NCBI GenBank assembly: GCA_038030265.1
Contig: CM075941.1
Span: 58,071,952-58,135,951, forward strand
DNA: 64,000 nucleotides
Direction: 5' to 3'
DNA from: Corythucha ciliata
Taxonomy: Eukaryota > Arthropoda > Insecta > Hemiptera > Tingidae
Shown here: piece by piece, positions 1-11,914 of the stretch
Layout of the letters: every line of letters starts with the position of its first letter
Position numbering within the stretch: position 1 is the stretch's first letter
Made by a program: the position numbers and the translations under genes
Notes under the pieces: generated by a model
What the model was told of the DNA's origin: nothing
Database searches by the model: none
The model's input: the letters and a program-made list of their open reading frames with translations, nothing else

Positions 1-545
1 GTGTGGTGCAAATAGTCCGTTATACCATTTTTAAGGTTGGCAATGGTCAAGTTTGCCATTTCCAAGGTGCAAATTGTCTGGTCATTTATATATCATGTGA
101 ATATTAGCCAGTGCAATATTTTCAAGGCAAGAATCGTCAGTTTTTTTTTTTTTTTTACATTTTCCACGCATGAATGATCAGTTTTGCCAGTATTTGGGGC
201 TGGAATCACATGTTTAGGCGTTTTAGGGCGCGAATTTGGGGCTCGTAAAGTCAGTTTCGTCATTTTTAGACCGTGAATCGCCAGTCACGTCAAGCCAAAA
301 GCAAAGAGTGGTCAGTTTGGCCATACGTTGCTCGCGAATGGACGATTTTGCACTTTTCAGGCCTGGAATCATCTATTTAAGCGTTTTCTGGGTGCGAATA
401 GTCAGTTTAGCTGTTTTTGAAAGGGGAATATGGTCCGACGCGAATGATCAGTAAATAGCCATTTTGGGCGCGCGAATTGCCGGTTTTGCCATTTTTGGCA
501 CGCAAATGGTTGATTTAGCCATTTTCAGTCTCGTCTGCCTCAGGA
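1..545 (-). repeat. B-family 30-bp minisatellite, reverse orientation
   Basis: Degenerate units of about 30 bp read as GCGAATRGTCAGTTTRGCC followed by ATTTTTAGG-like spacer. Their reverse complement matches the B core ATTCGCGCCCTAAAAATGGC seen at 14.8-15.7 kb. Units are strongly diverged. The short reading frame here is only repeat sequence. Confidence 0.8.
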
Positions 546-3300
546 CAGAACCTTTTACTCTAAAATTTTAGAATTTTGCAATCCCTCGTTAGATTTTGGG
601 AGGCGCTTTTGATTATGTATATGCGAAAGTGACCTCGCGACTTCAAGAGATCTGCCACTGTGAAGGGGCAACTCATTTTGGCCGAAATGACCACTTGCAC
701 TTTTCTGAAATTCCGCTTTTTTTCCGAGATATCCACCATTTTCTTTTTTCAGTTACAGCCTGTTGCACACGCAGTAATTGTTTTAATAGCAAAAATGATG
801 AGTCCATTGGAAAGAGCACAAAATGTTCTGTTTAAAGTACCTATTTTCATCCAGATCAGACGGCATACGGAATCAGCTTATTAGCGAGAAAACTTAATTT
901 CGGAAGTACTGGTAATAATTATGGTGATGTAGTCAGAAAATTAAGGCCCGTATGCTAAGTCGCTAAGTTGAATCCGTGATAAAGCTTCGGATTTCAAACG
1001 TCAAAACCCGTGGAACTTTGTTTTTTGGGCCTACTTTTCTGGCTGAGGCTAAATACTCGATTCTACCCACGACTTGTGCCCAATCAAATGCCACAAACCA
1101 ATTTACCGGCAATGGCTCGCCCCCCGGAGGAGGCGGGGGGGAGGGCGACAATATCAACAAATAATTTCACGGCTTTAGGCAGCTCGGAAAATCATTGATG
1201 ACATATTTCGCGTTGGTCTCCTTCAAAACTGAGATATCACGGATTTGTCTCATTTAAACACAATTTTGTGGGTTGGCTAATAACCCCCCGCCCCCCCGCG
1301 AATGAAAACCTAAAAATTCAATTTTCACGTTTTTTTTGTTTTATTTTTTCATCAAAAAGAAAATTTCATGCTTTTGACCAATTCAAAAATCCCATTTTGT
1401 GGAGCATGGCTCATTCAAATACCAATTCCACTAGACTGGGAATATTTGGATTGACTCAATTAAAAAATCAATTTCGCTGATCAAGCTCTTTTAAACTCTA
1501 AATTTCGTAACATTGCTTCATATTAGGTGTGCCTGTTCTGCATGTTTTGTCTTTTTTTTTTTTTTTTTTTTTCATTAGTGGATTTAGGACTTGTGAGTTT
1601 TTCTTTATCGTATCCTTTTACGATCCTTTCTCGAGATAGAAAGCGTTGAATTATGGAAAAAGGAACTTAGATCGCGTCTTTAAGCGAGCCAGGCTATACC
1701 GACAAACGGCAATCCTTTGGAAATGCACTTACGCGGTGAAAACATCAAGAAAAATGTCAATATCAGATGTCTTGGTATATAAACCAGCCATGGGATTTGA
1801 TTTCGTCAGTCGTCTAACGCATCTAAAGAAATAACAATATGAAAATATCCTTCACCTCCGGCCCACTCCCCACCGCACCACGCAGTCACCGCTACTTGTG
1901 GAACCAACTTTCGCGTGAATTAAGCCCGCGCACCGCCCGACTAAAAACAATATAGGGGTTGGTCATTAAACCCATTTTTTGTTATCAAACGCTATACTTT
2001 GTAGAAACCCTAGCAAGCCCTAAAACTTTTAGTTGCCTTAAAATTTCCCTTCTATAGTCTATGGAACACCCCCCCCCCTCACCACTGTTTTCCAAAATTA
2101 ATAGATTCTTCCTCGCTCGGGGAATTAATTAAGGTTGTTTTTGCCCTTCCTTGGCCTCTGTATACTTTCGACTAAGATCGAGCAAGACGAAAAAAAAAAC
2201 AAAAAAATTGCGGAGTATTAAATTACTTTTTGTGTAACGGGATATTTAAATATCAAGAAATTGATTATAAGATGGTTATTTACGTAATGAATTAGTGTCA
2301 TGAAACAAAAAATTGTGTGATTTTTAAAGGTTTTTCGTTCTTAAAATAATGTGGATCAAGGTTATTTTTTGTTTTTCCACGAATAGAGTGAGAGAGAAAG
2401 AGAGAGTGATTGAGTTAGAGCCAGGGAAGGGGGGAAGGAGGAGGTGTTGTCAATTATAATTTTCTCCAAGGCGATCGTCCGTGGAAATCTCACTCTTCCA
2501 ACCTGTCGGTTATCCTCCGCATTGGGAGCAATGAGCGTGTACCGCTTCGAATAAGACGTGCTTGTGAAGTGACGAGCGGCGATTAAAATTTAATAACAAT
2601 TCAGTTTAATGTTATTTAACGCTTGGTTAAAGGTTGATTTACACTTGCGCAGAAAAACAAGATTTACGGTGGTTTCAACGAGAGGACACTTTTATCTTTT
2701 TTTTTTTCTTTTTTTTTTATTAGAGCGGCCCTGCAGATGCTTTTTGGAATGGAAATGAGCGATTTCTTTCGAGATCAATACTCCCTCCACTGGGGGTTTT
2801 GCTTTTTCCTCCTTTTTTTAAGCCCTCTTTTGCTTTCATTGCAGGGAAAAATTTAAATTTGTCTTTGAAATCCCACCCCTTCCCCGCCCCTTGACAGCTA
2901 CAATGTACTGAGACGAGAAACTCGAGCGTGCTTATCAATTAAATTATAGAATCGCATACTTTGACAAGAAGTGAAACTTATAGACGGGAAGACACGCTTC
3001 TGGTATTCGCATGTGGTGAGTGAAGTTACAGGGTGTTAAAGAGATCACTGCATACCTCCCCACCCCTTCCCACAAAATTCTTAGAATTGAGTTTCAACTT
3101 AAAATTAAATCGTCTCTCAAAAGCCGTTATCCGAGAATACACGCGAAAAAATGGCTCTTCCTTGCCAAGTTAGCTCGTGAGTTGCTCATAATATTGGAAA
3201 TGTTTGCAATTCTTGCCACTTTATGCAAAATCAAGCGGAGAGATGATGAATAAAGGGCGATGATCCGTCAATGTCTCAACTGTTGATGACAATGAAATAA
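546..3300. other. No gene recognised
   Basis: AT-rich sequence with homopolymer T tracts (near 1,551-1,572 and 2,698-2,720), a GA-rich tract near 2,389-2,408 and C-runs. Short reading frames lack recognisable motifs, and I see no terminal repeats. It is probably decayed repeat or intergenic DNA. Confidence 0.6.
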
Positions 3301-3302
3301 AT

Positions 3303-3820
3303 AATGATTTTGTCTCCGTGTTTGTCAGAAGTGTCATTCGTACCAACCAGAAGGTTTAAAATACATGCGCCTATCCCGCCTTTATTAGATACTGGCGCTT
3401 CTGTAAATTTGACGTACTACGAAATGGTCGAACAGAACAACTGCATGGACGCTCGACAATGACGTCATTTTGATGAGGGCTTTCAACAATACTAGAGAAA
3501 AAATTGTTCATTTGGTTCGACTTGAAATAGAATTTGAAGGAAAAATCGTTCATACCAAGGCTTTTGGGTGTAAGTCAATTTCACATAGCTTTATATTTGG
3601 CTATTCTACTCTTCACAAACTTGGGTTTTCCCTTGAGTTCACTCCTAAGACGTGTAATTCGGCTAGCGTTCTGAAAAATGCAATTTATAGCAAAAATGAG
3701 GCCGTCTCATTGTTTTTTTCAAATAAAACAAAATTAGACCGAAAATTTGCAGTGGATTTCCAAATAAAATCGAGTGTTGCACCTGTATGTCTTAAAGCTT
3801 ACAGGCTTTCTCGCGAACGC
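3303..3820 (+). pseudogene. Ty3/gypsy-type pol relic (protease to start of reverse transcriptase)
   Basis: One frame (about 3,303-3,465) contains the aspartic-protease signature LLDTGAS at about 3,382. After a one-base frame slip near 3,455 a second frame (3,470-3,820) continues with a protease-like fold region and ends in VCLKAYRLSRE, which resembles the start of Ty3-type reverse transcriptase (typically a PYR-S-E motif). Seen: the two motifs in order on one strand about 130 codons apart. Known: this order fits Ty3-type pol. Inferred: a dead, 3'-truncated pol fragment cut by the LINE that starts at 3,821. No LTRs were found. A BEL/Pao origin is less likely from the RT start. Confidence 0.6.
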
Positions 3821-3909
3821 TATTATTATTATTATTCAGTGGGCCCGCACCCGGCCTAGCCGAGCCCGAAGCGCTTAAGCCGTGCCCTTAGGGTCGTACT
3901 CGGAAAAGC

Positions 3910-4326
3910 CTAATGCGGGTCCGCAAACCTATCTACGGCATTCACGAACTGAAGGACTCGGACCCCCTCGGCCCTCGAGAATGTGATGCCTGGCAACCTA
4001 TCTGTCCCAAAAATGCGGAAACGAGTAGCCGCATAGCTCTCACACTCCCCTACAAAGTGCATAGCCGATTCCTCTTCCAACTCGCAGCCCCGACACATTG
4101 GGTCTGCCACCATTCCCATTGTGTGGAAGTGCTTACGTAGCGCATAATGGCCTGTAAACAACCCCACAACTCTCCGCATGCTGCCTCTACTTAGTGATAG
4201 CAGCCACATCGTCGCCTCCCTGTCCCATTCCCGAATGCAAGCCCTCGCTTGCCCACAGGCTGATAGGCTATTCCAACTCCTGGCGGCCTCCCTATCCGCC
4301 AAATCCTTTATCTGGGCTCTCCCCAC
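3910..4326 (-). pseudogene. R1-like LINE C-terminal region (zinc-knuckle-like)
   Basis: A 138-codon frame giving the end of ORF2. The motif MCRGCELEEESAMHFVGEC has the C-x2-C...H...C spacing typical of the C-terminal domain in R1/I-type LINE proteins, thought to bind nucleic acid during target-primed reverse transcription. It overlaps the upstream RNase H frame by a few codons, so a frameshift separates the two parts of one former protein. Confidence 0.75.
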
Positions 4327-5105
4327 TGTCTTGGAGACCGCAGTAGTCGGCTCAGGTCCCCATACTTCCTTTCATCAGCTTTCTCATTCCCCTCGTATCC
4401 CCTGTGTCCAGGGATCCACGCGAGGGTCACTTCATTACCCATTCCCTGTAACCTTGTGATATCCCGCCGACAGTCCGCCACCAAGGCCGACTCCACCACC
4501 GGCCTGGTCACCGCCCCCAGGGCTGCGCGGCTGTCCGCGTAGATCACCACTTCCCTGAACCTCACATGCTTCCCAATTAGCTCCAGGACACCGTCATTTA
4601 TCGCCACGACCTCTGCCTGAAAAACCGTAGCCAACTTTCCTAGGGGCCTACAGTTCCCACCTTCAAACTCCGGTATCCAGAACCCAGATCCTGTCATCCC
4701 CGATTCCAACTTAGACCCATCCGTGAAGCAATTCATGGTTCCCTCTTGCACCCTGAATTCCTCTATCGCACTAACTCGAATCCGTATCTTCCTTCCCAAG
4801 TCCAATCGCTTCACGGTTTTGTCACTCCTCATCTGGGTGACAGGCGCCACCCGCTGGAGCTCCGTCGCTACTTCCCTGTGTCCCATATCTCTCCCCCTAA
4901 CCGCCCATTTCCCATGGACTTGCAACCCATAACATGTTTCCATTGCGCGCATCTTGACCTCCAAATATAGGGGTCGCAGCCGAAGCAACACTTCCATCGC
5001 TGCCGTTGGAGTCGTCTGAAGGCCCCCAGAGCCGCCAGACAGGCCAGACGCTGGACCCTGCCGAGCAACTCTCGCCCCCAGGACCACTCCACCACTTTCC
5101 ACCAA
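4308..5105 (-). pseudogene. R1-like LINE thumb and RNase H domain
   Basis: A 265-codon frame. The RNase H active-site order is visible: CFTDGSK (first Asp), an FQAEVVAI segment (Glu), YADSRAAL (Asp), then GHRGYEGNEKADE with the final Asp. The enzyme would remove RNA from the RNA-DNA hybrid. The preceding 100 residues resemble the RT thumb/connection. The frame ends where it meets the zinc-knuckle frame, and the upstream RT fragment is in another frame, so the copy is dead. Confidence 0.85.
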
Positions 5106-5132
5106 GCCAAAGCGCCATACAATATTCTGGGC

Positions 5133-5672
5133 CTAATTATACCTGTGGGGGGGGGGGGTTAAGCCCCAGGTACTCCCCACTACTCGCCTACATTGATGAA
5201 ATGTCCTTACCGCTCGTTTACACACATTGTCCACGTGGGTACTCCACGACAGTTTACCGTTCAGGGTCACCCCCAAATATTTAGCTTCTGACACCCTTTC
5301 TATTTCTCTTCCGTTCATCCTAATCGGCCCCCACCCTGCCAAGCTCCTCTTCTTCGTAAAGAGTATAAGCTTGGCTTTTTCCGGGTTTACCGCAAGTCCT
5401 CTGCCTGCACACCAGTTATTCACTACGTGAACCGCCTGATTCATGAGACCACACAAGGTGCTCAAGTCCTTCCCCCTCACCAATATTACCCCATCATCCG
5501 CAAAGAACTGACAATAAATACCCTCTCTCTCCAAAACTCGTATGAGCCCCTCTATGACCAAACACCAGGCAGGAGCCTTGAGGGGTTTCCCTCTCAGCCA
5601 TCAACTCCACTTCCACACCGAAATTCGACCTAAAGGATGGCTTCCACAAAATCCCTTTATAGTCTGGTCAAA
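5133..5672 (-). pseudogene. R1-like LINE reverse transcriptase palm fragment
   Basis: The 5,133-5,561 frame contains YCQFFADDGVILV (the YADD-type catalytic box), then NPEKAKLILF and YLGVTLNGKLSW, the usual RT block order. Upstream, to about 5,667, another frame reads through the TPQGSC box that precedes the catalytic box, so there is a frameshift near 5,570. The finger region is missing where the LINE meets the TIR element. Confidence 0.85.
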
Positions 5673-5679
5673 TAAGGGT

Positions 5680-6512
5680 TTGTAGACAGACTTTTCGCCA
5701 ACAGGGGTTTTACTTCGGGAATCGATTCAGGCATGTTAGGAGGTGATTATGCTAAAAGTCCCCACTCCAACATAGCGAGCTAACCTCAGGGGGGAGGGGG
5801 TAAGTGTGGCATTTTTAAGGTTTTCGCATATATCTCAAAACCAAGTCATTGGATCGGGTCAAGCACCAAATCCACTATAAAAGCTGATGTGATTTGCAAC
5901 AACTTTTGTCCCTAACATTTATTCGTGAGTTCAACCATTCACGATGTACTGGCTCCTGAAATCTGTAGTTAAACTAAAATGATACAGTTGTGAAAAAGGG
6001 GCTACGGTGGCACCGTTGAATGATTTGCCTGATTCGACGAAGCAGTCCTGTTGTAGACACTCTGAAATAAGAGAAAATATTATTTTTCGCAAGATGATAG
6101 AAGAATTGTGAGAATTTTAGCGTGCTGTTCGCCGCTACTTAAGCCTGTGATATCCCCCGACAGACTACTTAGAGCTCAACCAAACTTACTACGGTGACTC
6201 CCGAGCACAAATACCAAGTACCTTTGGGGTCGATGATTCAAAGTACCTAAAAATGCTGGTACTTCCCCCCACACGTGGGATAACAAAAGATTGCCACAGC
6301 CCGTTATAATCATTTTACCTCGGCCAAAGTTGGCATGGAAACTCATTCACCCAGCTACTAAGTGCCACTGGGGTCTAAAACATAATGTAATTGAAAGTAC
6401 TTGCACTTCTCCCCGCGAATGTTGCATTTAGAAAAATAAAATGTATCACTGCTCACATATTCCTTCGGGTTTCAGTGAATAAAAAGTGACGCATTAAGGC
6501 AGGTATACACTA
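5680..6512 (+). repeat. Left terminal inverted repeat of Academ-like element
   Basis: Matches the reverse complement of 11,915-12,747 across its whole length with scattered substitutions. Similarity fades after GCAGGTATA near 6,510. TIRs this long are unusual for cut-and-paste elements. The near identity of the arms suggests recent activity or gene conversion. Confidence 0.9.
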
Positions 6513-6754
6513 AAATAGAAACTGTGTTAAAATTAGAAACAGTAAAATATCGTTCAAGAAATTAAGAAATCTGAATGGAAACATATGATTCTTGAAGAAA
6601 GCAATGGTGACAAAAGTTAGTGAATAAGGCGCCTGCCGACTTATTAATTGCACAGCGAGTTGGAACATATGATGCAGATCAGGCTACAACATTGAAGACA
6701 GTAAAATCGGAATAACTGTTGTGATCAAGCGTGATGAGAGCAGTTTCGGTTAAT

Positions 6755-7631
6755 ATGGCTGATAAATGTTGTTTATGTGATGGGGAGCTTGAAGGGAGCA
6801 CGTTACAACTGACTGGTAAAGGACTTGCGTCACTACTGAAAAGCCAGCCAAGGCAGGAATGATGGAAGAGAAGACAGTTTGAAAGGAAGAACCTCAGTGA
6901 AAGTTCATACGTCGGTGCCGGAATAATTACACAAGACCGAGCAGTATCTCAGCTCACGTGAAGAGAATGTTGAAGCCAACCGGTCTTCAGTCCCAACAGA
7001 AGTATCTTCACAAGTAAATTTAAGATCTGGACAATTTGATTTTAAGAGATCTTGCTTCCTTTGTGGACAGTTTATAGGTGCTATCGACGAGTACACGAAA
7101 AAGCAAGAGCGCAAACCAATGCACTTGCGAAGTGCTGTCAGTTTTGTTCGTGCGGATAGCACTCACCAAAAATGTCGCGATTATTCTATCACCAGGAGCG
7201 ATGCGTGGGGAGATGAAGTGGCTAGTCGTCTTTCCTTAACAAATGACCTCATAGCTGAGCAAGCAATTTATCATAGGAGTTGCATGATGAAATTTCCGAA
7301 GAAATTCGAATTCAAGGGTGGAGATTCTGTCGGGGCAGCCATGGAAGATATTTATTGCTTTATGGAAGCAAGTATGGACTCCCAGTTCACATTCCAAGAG
7401 TTGCGTGGCGCAATAAAAGGAAAAGTGCCTGACGACAAAGTAATAAAGACCAAACTGTTAGAACGCTATGAAGACCGGATTATTGTAACGAATGGGTCGA
7501 ATAGATTTCGGCCACCTGTCGTCTGTTTCACTGATGGAGCATTTCATTTGATACAAGATTCATGGTATCATAACAAAGAAGCTAATGCTGCAGACGAACG
7601 ATTAAGGATTGTTAAACTGCTGCTCAAATAA
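6755..7631 (+). pseudogene. N-terminal part of Academ-like transposase gene (Cys-rich)
   Basis: An ATG at 6,755 opens MADKCCLCDGELEG, with paired cysteines, but the frame stops at 6,860. After frame changes, an open stretch from about 6,927 to 7,631 reads CFLCGQFIG, then HLRSAVSFVRADSTHQKC, and continues through an AEQAIYHRSCMMKF segment. The C-x2-C pairs and H/C residues suggest an N-terminal zinc-binding module. The order matches a protein type I recall as common in invertebrate genomes as repetitive 'uncharacterised' proteins. A further one-base slip near 7,615 separates this part from the next frame. I see no splice signals that would repair these breaks. Confidence 0.6.
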
Positions 7632-10267
7632 TTCGACAAGATATTCAGCGCCAAGCTTTTGACACTTCAGCATACCCTCCTCGTGACGATTTCTTAAAGG
7701 ACGCAGAGAACTGTGTCCCTGAGACATTGAAAGTATTTCTCCAGGATGTTATGTTGAAGAAAAACAATTATGTTCCAGAAAATCAAAGGAAATGTGTTGC
7801 GGTTGCACACTCTATTATGGCTACTGTCAGGCCGAGGACTTTTTCATCATCCATACTAAACAGCTTGTCTCTACTGCTGTACAGAAAATACGCTTCCAAA
7901 AATTTAGTAAAGCTTCTGTCCAGCTTAGGATTTTGTTCGTCATATTATGACGCACAGGTCTTGGAAATGTCTGTCGTGCTCAATGCTCAACCCAAGTTTC
8001 AGCCAGAGTGTTTCACCCAGTTTGTCTACGACAATGCCGACTTCAATGTTAAAAATCTAGACGGAAGGAATACATTTCACGCGTTGGGAGGAATAGCTTG
8101 CGTATCCCCGGCAAACTCAATGGAAAGAGGGTCTGAAGTACGAAATATAAAGAATCTACCGAGTTCTAATGAAGTTGGTAGAATGGGTGTTATTCCCCTT
8201 GAGACATTTCAAGCAGAAGAGAGAGGGTTCCATAACGTAATAGTCAAAGGCCTAGAAGATCCAGAAGAGCAAGGGCAACCTCTAAGTCACGATATTTTGT
8301 GGCTGTGTGCTAAATGGCTAGGAATTCCCGATATCCCGGAATGGGAAGGGTTCATGATTTCACTGACGCAAGGAATGTATAGCACAAAAACGAAAGTTAT
8401 TCCGCTGCCTTTTATAAACTCACCGCCATCAGACTACAACACAATTTACACGGCTTTGATATCTGCTAGAGATTTATGTGCGAAAATCCGTCACAAAAGC
8501 TTGGTAATAACGTTTGATCAACCACTGTATTTGAAGTGCAGAGAGATAGTTGCACTGTCTTCGGATTCTTGTCTGTCGAACGCCGTGGTGAGGCTCGGTG
8601 GTTTCCATCTTTTAATGTCCTTTTTGGGTTGCGTTGGATACCTGAAGGGTGGCAGCTGCCTGAAAGAGTTGTTAAGTACAGTTTACGCTCCGTTATCGGT
8701 TGATCAAATGCTGCAAGGACATAGCTTTTCGATAAGCATTAGAGGTCACTTTCTGGTTCAAACAGCATTGAGCCAAATTGTATTCCGTCAAGTGAACGTA
8801 AGTGATGATGAAAAAAAAAGCGTCTATAGCATTCTTGCCAGTTTCCTTGAAGAGCCTCCATCTCTGGAATCTCTACGTGACAACTACTGTTTGCAATCCA
8901 TTGCTGAGAAAATGAGGAAAGTACTGACACAGCTTATTGAAAATGGTAGAACAGCTCAACTCTGGATTCAATACTTCAACATGATTTGTTTGGTAAAGGA
9001 GTACATACACGCAGAACGTTCTGGAAATTGGCAGTTGCACCTTACTTGCGTGAAAAAAATGATTCCTTACTTCCACGCTTGTGGGCATTTTCCCTACGCG
9101 AAATCTTGCCATTTGTATCTGCAAGACATGCAAGATCTATCTTCAAAAATGACGCCGCAAGAATACTCGAAGTTTATAGATGAGGGCTACTTCACGATGA
9201 GAAGATCAGATCGTTTCTCGAGCGGAGTTTGGTCGGACATGACGATTGAAGTCACTCTGATGCGAGGTTTCAAGAGCCGAGGAGGATTAACTCGAGGTCG
9301 TGGGGTCACTGACAGTGTCATAAGCAAGTGGGTTTTAGGAACAATTGCAACACACGATATTTGTGTTTCTCTTGAAGAATACTGTGGAGTAATATTTACG
9401 GCCAGTGAACAACACGAAGACTTCAGCCTCGCTCGTAAAACCAGGGATGCGAATGACGTGAAAAAAATACAAACATGGTTTGAAAATCATGATCCATTTC
9501 CGAAAACGCAAGAAATCATGTCCATCGCTAGCGGAATTGTTGGAGATGCGTCGATCACGTGCTATAACGCTGTAAAAGTAGGAATGGATGCTGTAAGAAA
9601 GATAGCAGAGAAGACTTTCTCCCACATCAAGCTATCCCGAAAGGACAGGGCGTTGCCATTATCTAGCTTAACAACGTCAGTAAAGGTACAAGGTGATCCT
9701 GTGTTGATAGATCCTCTGGTTATTTTCCAGAGAATATCAATAAATAAGCAATCTGACGAGGACTTACAGAAGTATCTTCAGTATGAGTTAGCACCGTATC
9801 CATTAGCCCTCTTCGATGAAGCTGGTATGAGAAAAACTTCAAAATCTGTTCTGTACTCGGCATTCCAACCATGCAATGACATTTCGCTAACAGAGTTTGA
9901 CGTAATTGTGGACGGAGGATTTCTCTTGCATCGTGTGGTATGGCCAATCGGATTCACGGTTTCATCCATCTGTGACGCTTACGTGAAATATGTTCAACGC
10001 CACTACCAAGGCATTTCATGTACAGTTGTTTTCGACGGTTATAACAACAAATCGAACAGCACGAAAATTGCTGAACAGAAAAGACGCTACCGTTCAATAA
10101 AAAAGTCTGTTGACATATGTTTTACAAAAGATACGGTCATATCATCCAGCAGGAAGAATGTCTTTCCAATGAACGCAACAAGTCACAATTGGTCGACATA
10201 CTCCAAATCCAGCTTCAGAAGAATGGAATTGCTACGGAAAAAGCAGAAGACGACGCTGATGCATTGA
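7613..10267 (+). pseudogene. Central part of Academ-like transposase, including start of FEN1/XPG nuclease
   Basis: A long frame (over 850 codons). Visible blocks: FVYDNADFNVKNLDGRNTFH near 8,020-8,080, TFDQPLYLKC near 8,510, VRLGGFHLLMSFLGCVGY near 8,590, GHSFSISIRGHF near 8,720 and SGVWSDMTIEV near 9,220. The conserved Asp and His residues suggest an RNase H-like or other nuclease core, which I cannot assign with certainty. From about 9,890 VIVDGGFLLHRVVWP and CTVVFDGYNNKSNSTKIAEQ match the N-terminal FEN1/XPG region (catalytic Asp, then the VFDG block). Around 10,140 the frame slips, and the tail to 10,267 is read out of the true frame. Confidence 0.7.
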
Positions 10268-11193
10268 TTGTTAATTGTGCGATTAAAAAACAATCAAAAA
10301 AGGTAGCAATTGTAGGTGAAGACATAGACCTTTTGGTCGTCTTAATGGGATTAACACCTCTTCACCGCACCATAATGTTGCATAAGTCCAGTCGCGGAAA
10401 AGGTAAAGCAGTCACATTTTCAAGCAAGGAGCTTCAAGGGTGTGGGCTAGACCACATACTCTTCATACACGCATTTACTGGTTGTGACACTACTTCGGCT
10501 GCCTATCGCAAAGGAAAAATTAAATTCCTTCAGCTATACAAAAATCATCCAGACGTCAGGCTTGCTGCTGATATTTTCACGAGGGAAAATTCGTCTCCCA
10601 ATGATGTTGAAGAAGCGGGGAAACTGTGCTTCCTTCGATGGTACGGAGCAGATGAAGGCGAAAGCTCGTTGAACCACTTTCGGTACACTGCGTTCGTAAA
10701 ATCAGTTTCAAACATAAAACCTAGCATATCTTCACTTCCACCATCAGAGGGAGCGGCGAAAATGCATAGCTTTCGAGTCTACCATCAAGTACAGAAGTGG
10801 CTTGGACGAAATCTTCCCCCTCAGCAATGGGGATGGCGTACTAGGAGCACAGTTGCGGGAGCAGAGGAATTAGAGCCGGTCACTACCTCAGATCCAATCG
10901 CGCCAAGCGAAATCCTTAATCTATTGTTTTGCAAATGTACCAAAGGTTGCAACAGCAGAAAGTGTTCCTGCAAGAAAGGTGGCATGTACTGCTCATCCAG
11001 TTGTCACCACTGCCATGGACAGTGCTTGAATAGAACGCCAAGTTTCGAAGATGAAGAAGACGATAGCATCGAAACAATTTCAGAGGCACCAGAAGGCCTT
11101 AACAAAGAATATCATGAACCACTGAATAGTTTCGAAGACAATGAATCACCTCAACCATCACCCTTACGAAATGAGAGTTCCTGTTTACATTAA
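10117..11193 (+). pseudogene. C-terminal part: XPG-I nuclease region plus CXC cysteine-rich domain
   Basis: A 358-codon frame, true from about 10,143. KAEDDADALIV, VGEDIDLLVVL and FTGCDTTSA align in order with the FEN1/XPG internal region (acidic helix, the EDxD block and the GCD block), so this is the second half of a flap-nuclease-like active site. Near 10,930-11,030, CKCTKGCNSRKCSCKKGG and following cysteines (nine Cys in about 35 residues) form a Tesmin/TSO1-like CXC module that could bind DNA. An acidic tail ends at the stop at 11,193. The nuclease motifs themselves look intact; the gene is split by the frameshift near 10,140. Confidence 0.75.
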
Positions 11194-11280
11194 ATCAATG
11201 ATTTTTTAAGCATAATTGAAATACATAATTATTACTTTGATACAATGACTTCCTTTCGAGAAACGTGTGAAACGGACATC

Positions 11281-11390
11281 CTGAGGTTAGCTCGTTAGGT
11301 AGGAGTGGGGATTTGTAGTAAAATTACCTATTAATATGTCTGAATCGATTTCCGAAGTAAAACCCCCGATGGCGAAAAGTCTGCCTACAA
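11281..11390 (-). repeat. Extra internal copy of the Academ-like element's terminal end
   Basis: About 110 bases running CTGAGGTTAGCTCG to GGCGAAAAGTCTGCCTACAA match the outermost part of the right TIR (12,640-12,747) in the same orientation but with more differences. It lies just after the gene, so the element has two right ends separated by about 1.36 kb. Confidence 0.85.
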
Positions 11391-11914
11391 TCCATTTTTC
11401 ACCATTGATTGACCTAATCAATGGTCATTAATCCGAGAACAGCTGATGGAATCCTTAAAAAATGTATCTAATGAATAGAACGGATTTTTACCAACATTTC
11501 TCGTTCCATTTTGATTAATAGACACCCTGGATCGTTTTGGACGTAAGCACCCTGAAATTTTGAAACACCTGTATACATGTTCCTTCCTTGGCTACTGAAC
11601 ACACGACCATCTGAGGTTCAAATTAAGCAATCTGGAAGAAGAAACAGTTGTTCAGGCCGTATTTGTCTCCAGATGCTTCGGAGACTCGAATATATTCGAT
11701 AGAATTGCATTTTATCTGCATGAAGTATCAACTCGTTTTTAAAATGTCTTATACCCACTTAGAAGGTCTATAGAAGGTCCACGCGGGCCAATTCAAAACA
11801 AATTGAGGTGAAATACTATTATCAGCGCTCCATTCATCAGGTTTCAATCAGCAGTACTCTGATTTACGACGCATGAAAATCCGTGCGTAGTCTGTCTTGT
11901 CCGTCAGGTTCGTA

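Larger units (their letters stand above)
3821..5672 (-). mobile_element. R1-like LINE, 5'-truncated (LINE-1 of window)
   Basis: A minus-strand non-LTR element. Its 3' end carries an (AAT)n tail (T-A-T-T repeat at 3,821-3,836) next to the broken Ty3-type relic. Reading on the minus strand, the RT palm, thumb, RNase H and C-terminal zinc-knuckle regions follow in order, with frameshifts. The 5' side stops at the TIR of the Academ-like transposon near 5,672-5,680, so the transposon either inserted into the LINE or lies beside its truncated end. Its RNase H and C-terminal parts resemble the elements at 15.8 and 36.7 kb, but those have poly(A) tails, so it is a separate subfamily. Confidence 0.85.

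Noticed and set aside
4178..5284. Plus-strand frames over the LINE at 3.8-5.7 kb
   Set aside because: Antisense shadows of RNase H and RT frames on the minus strand.
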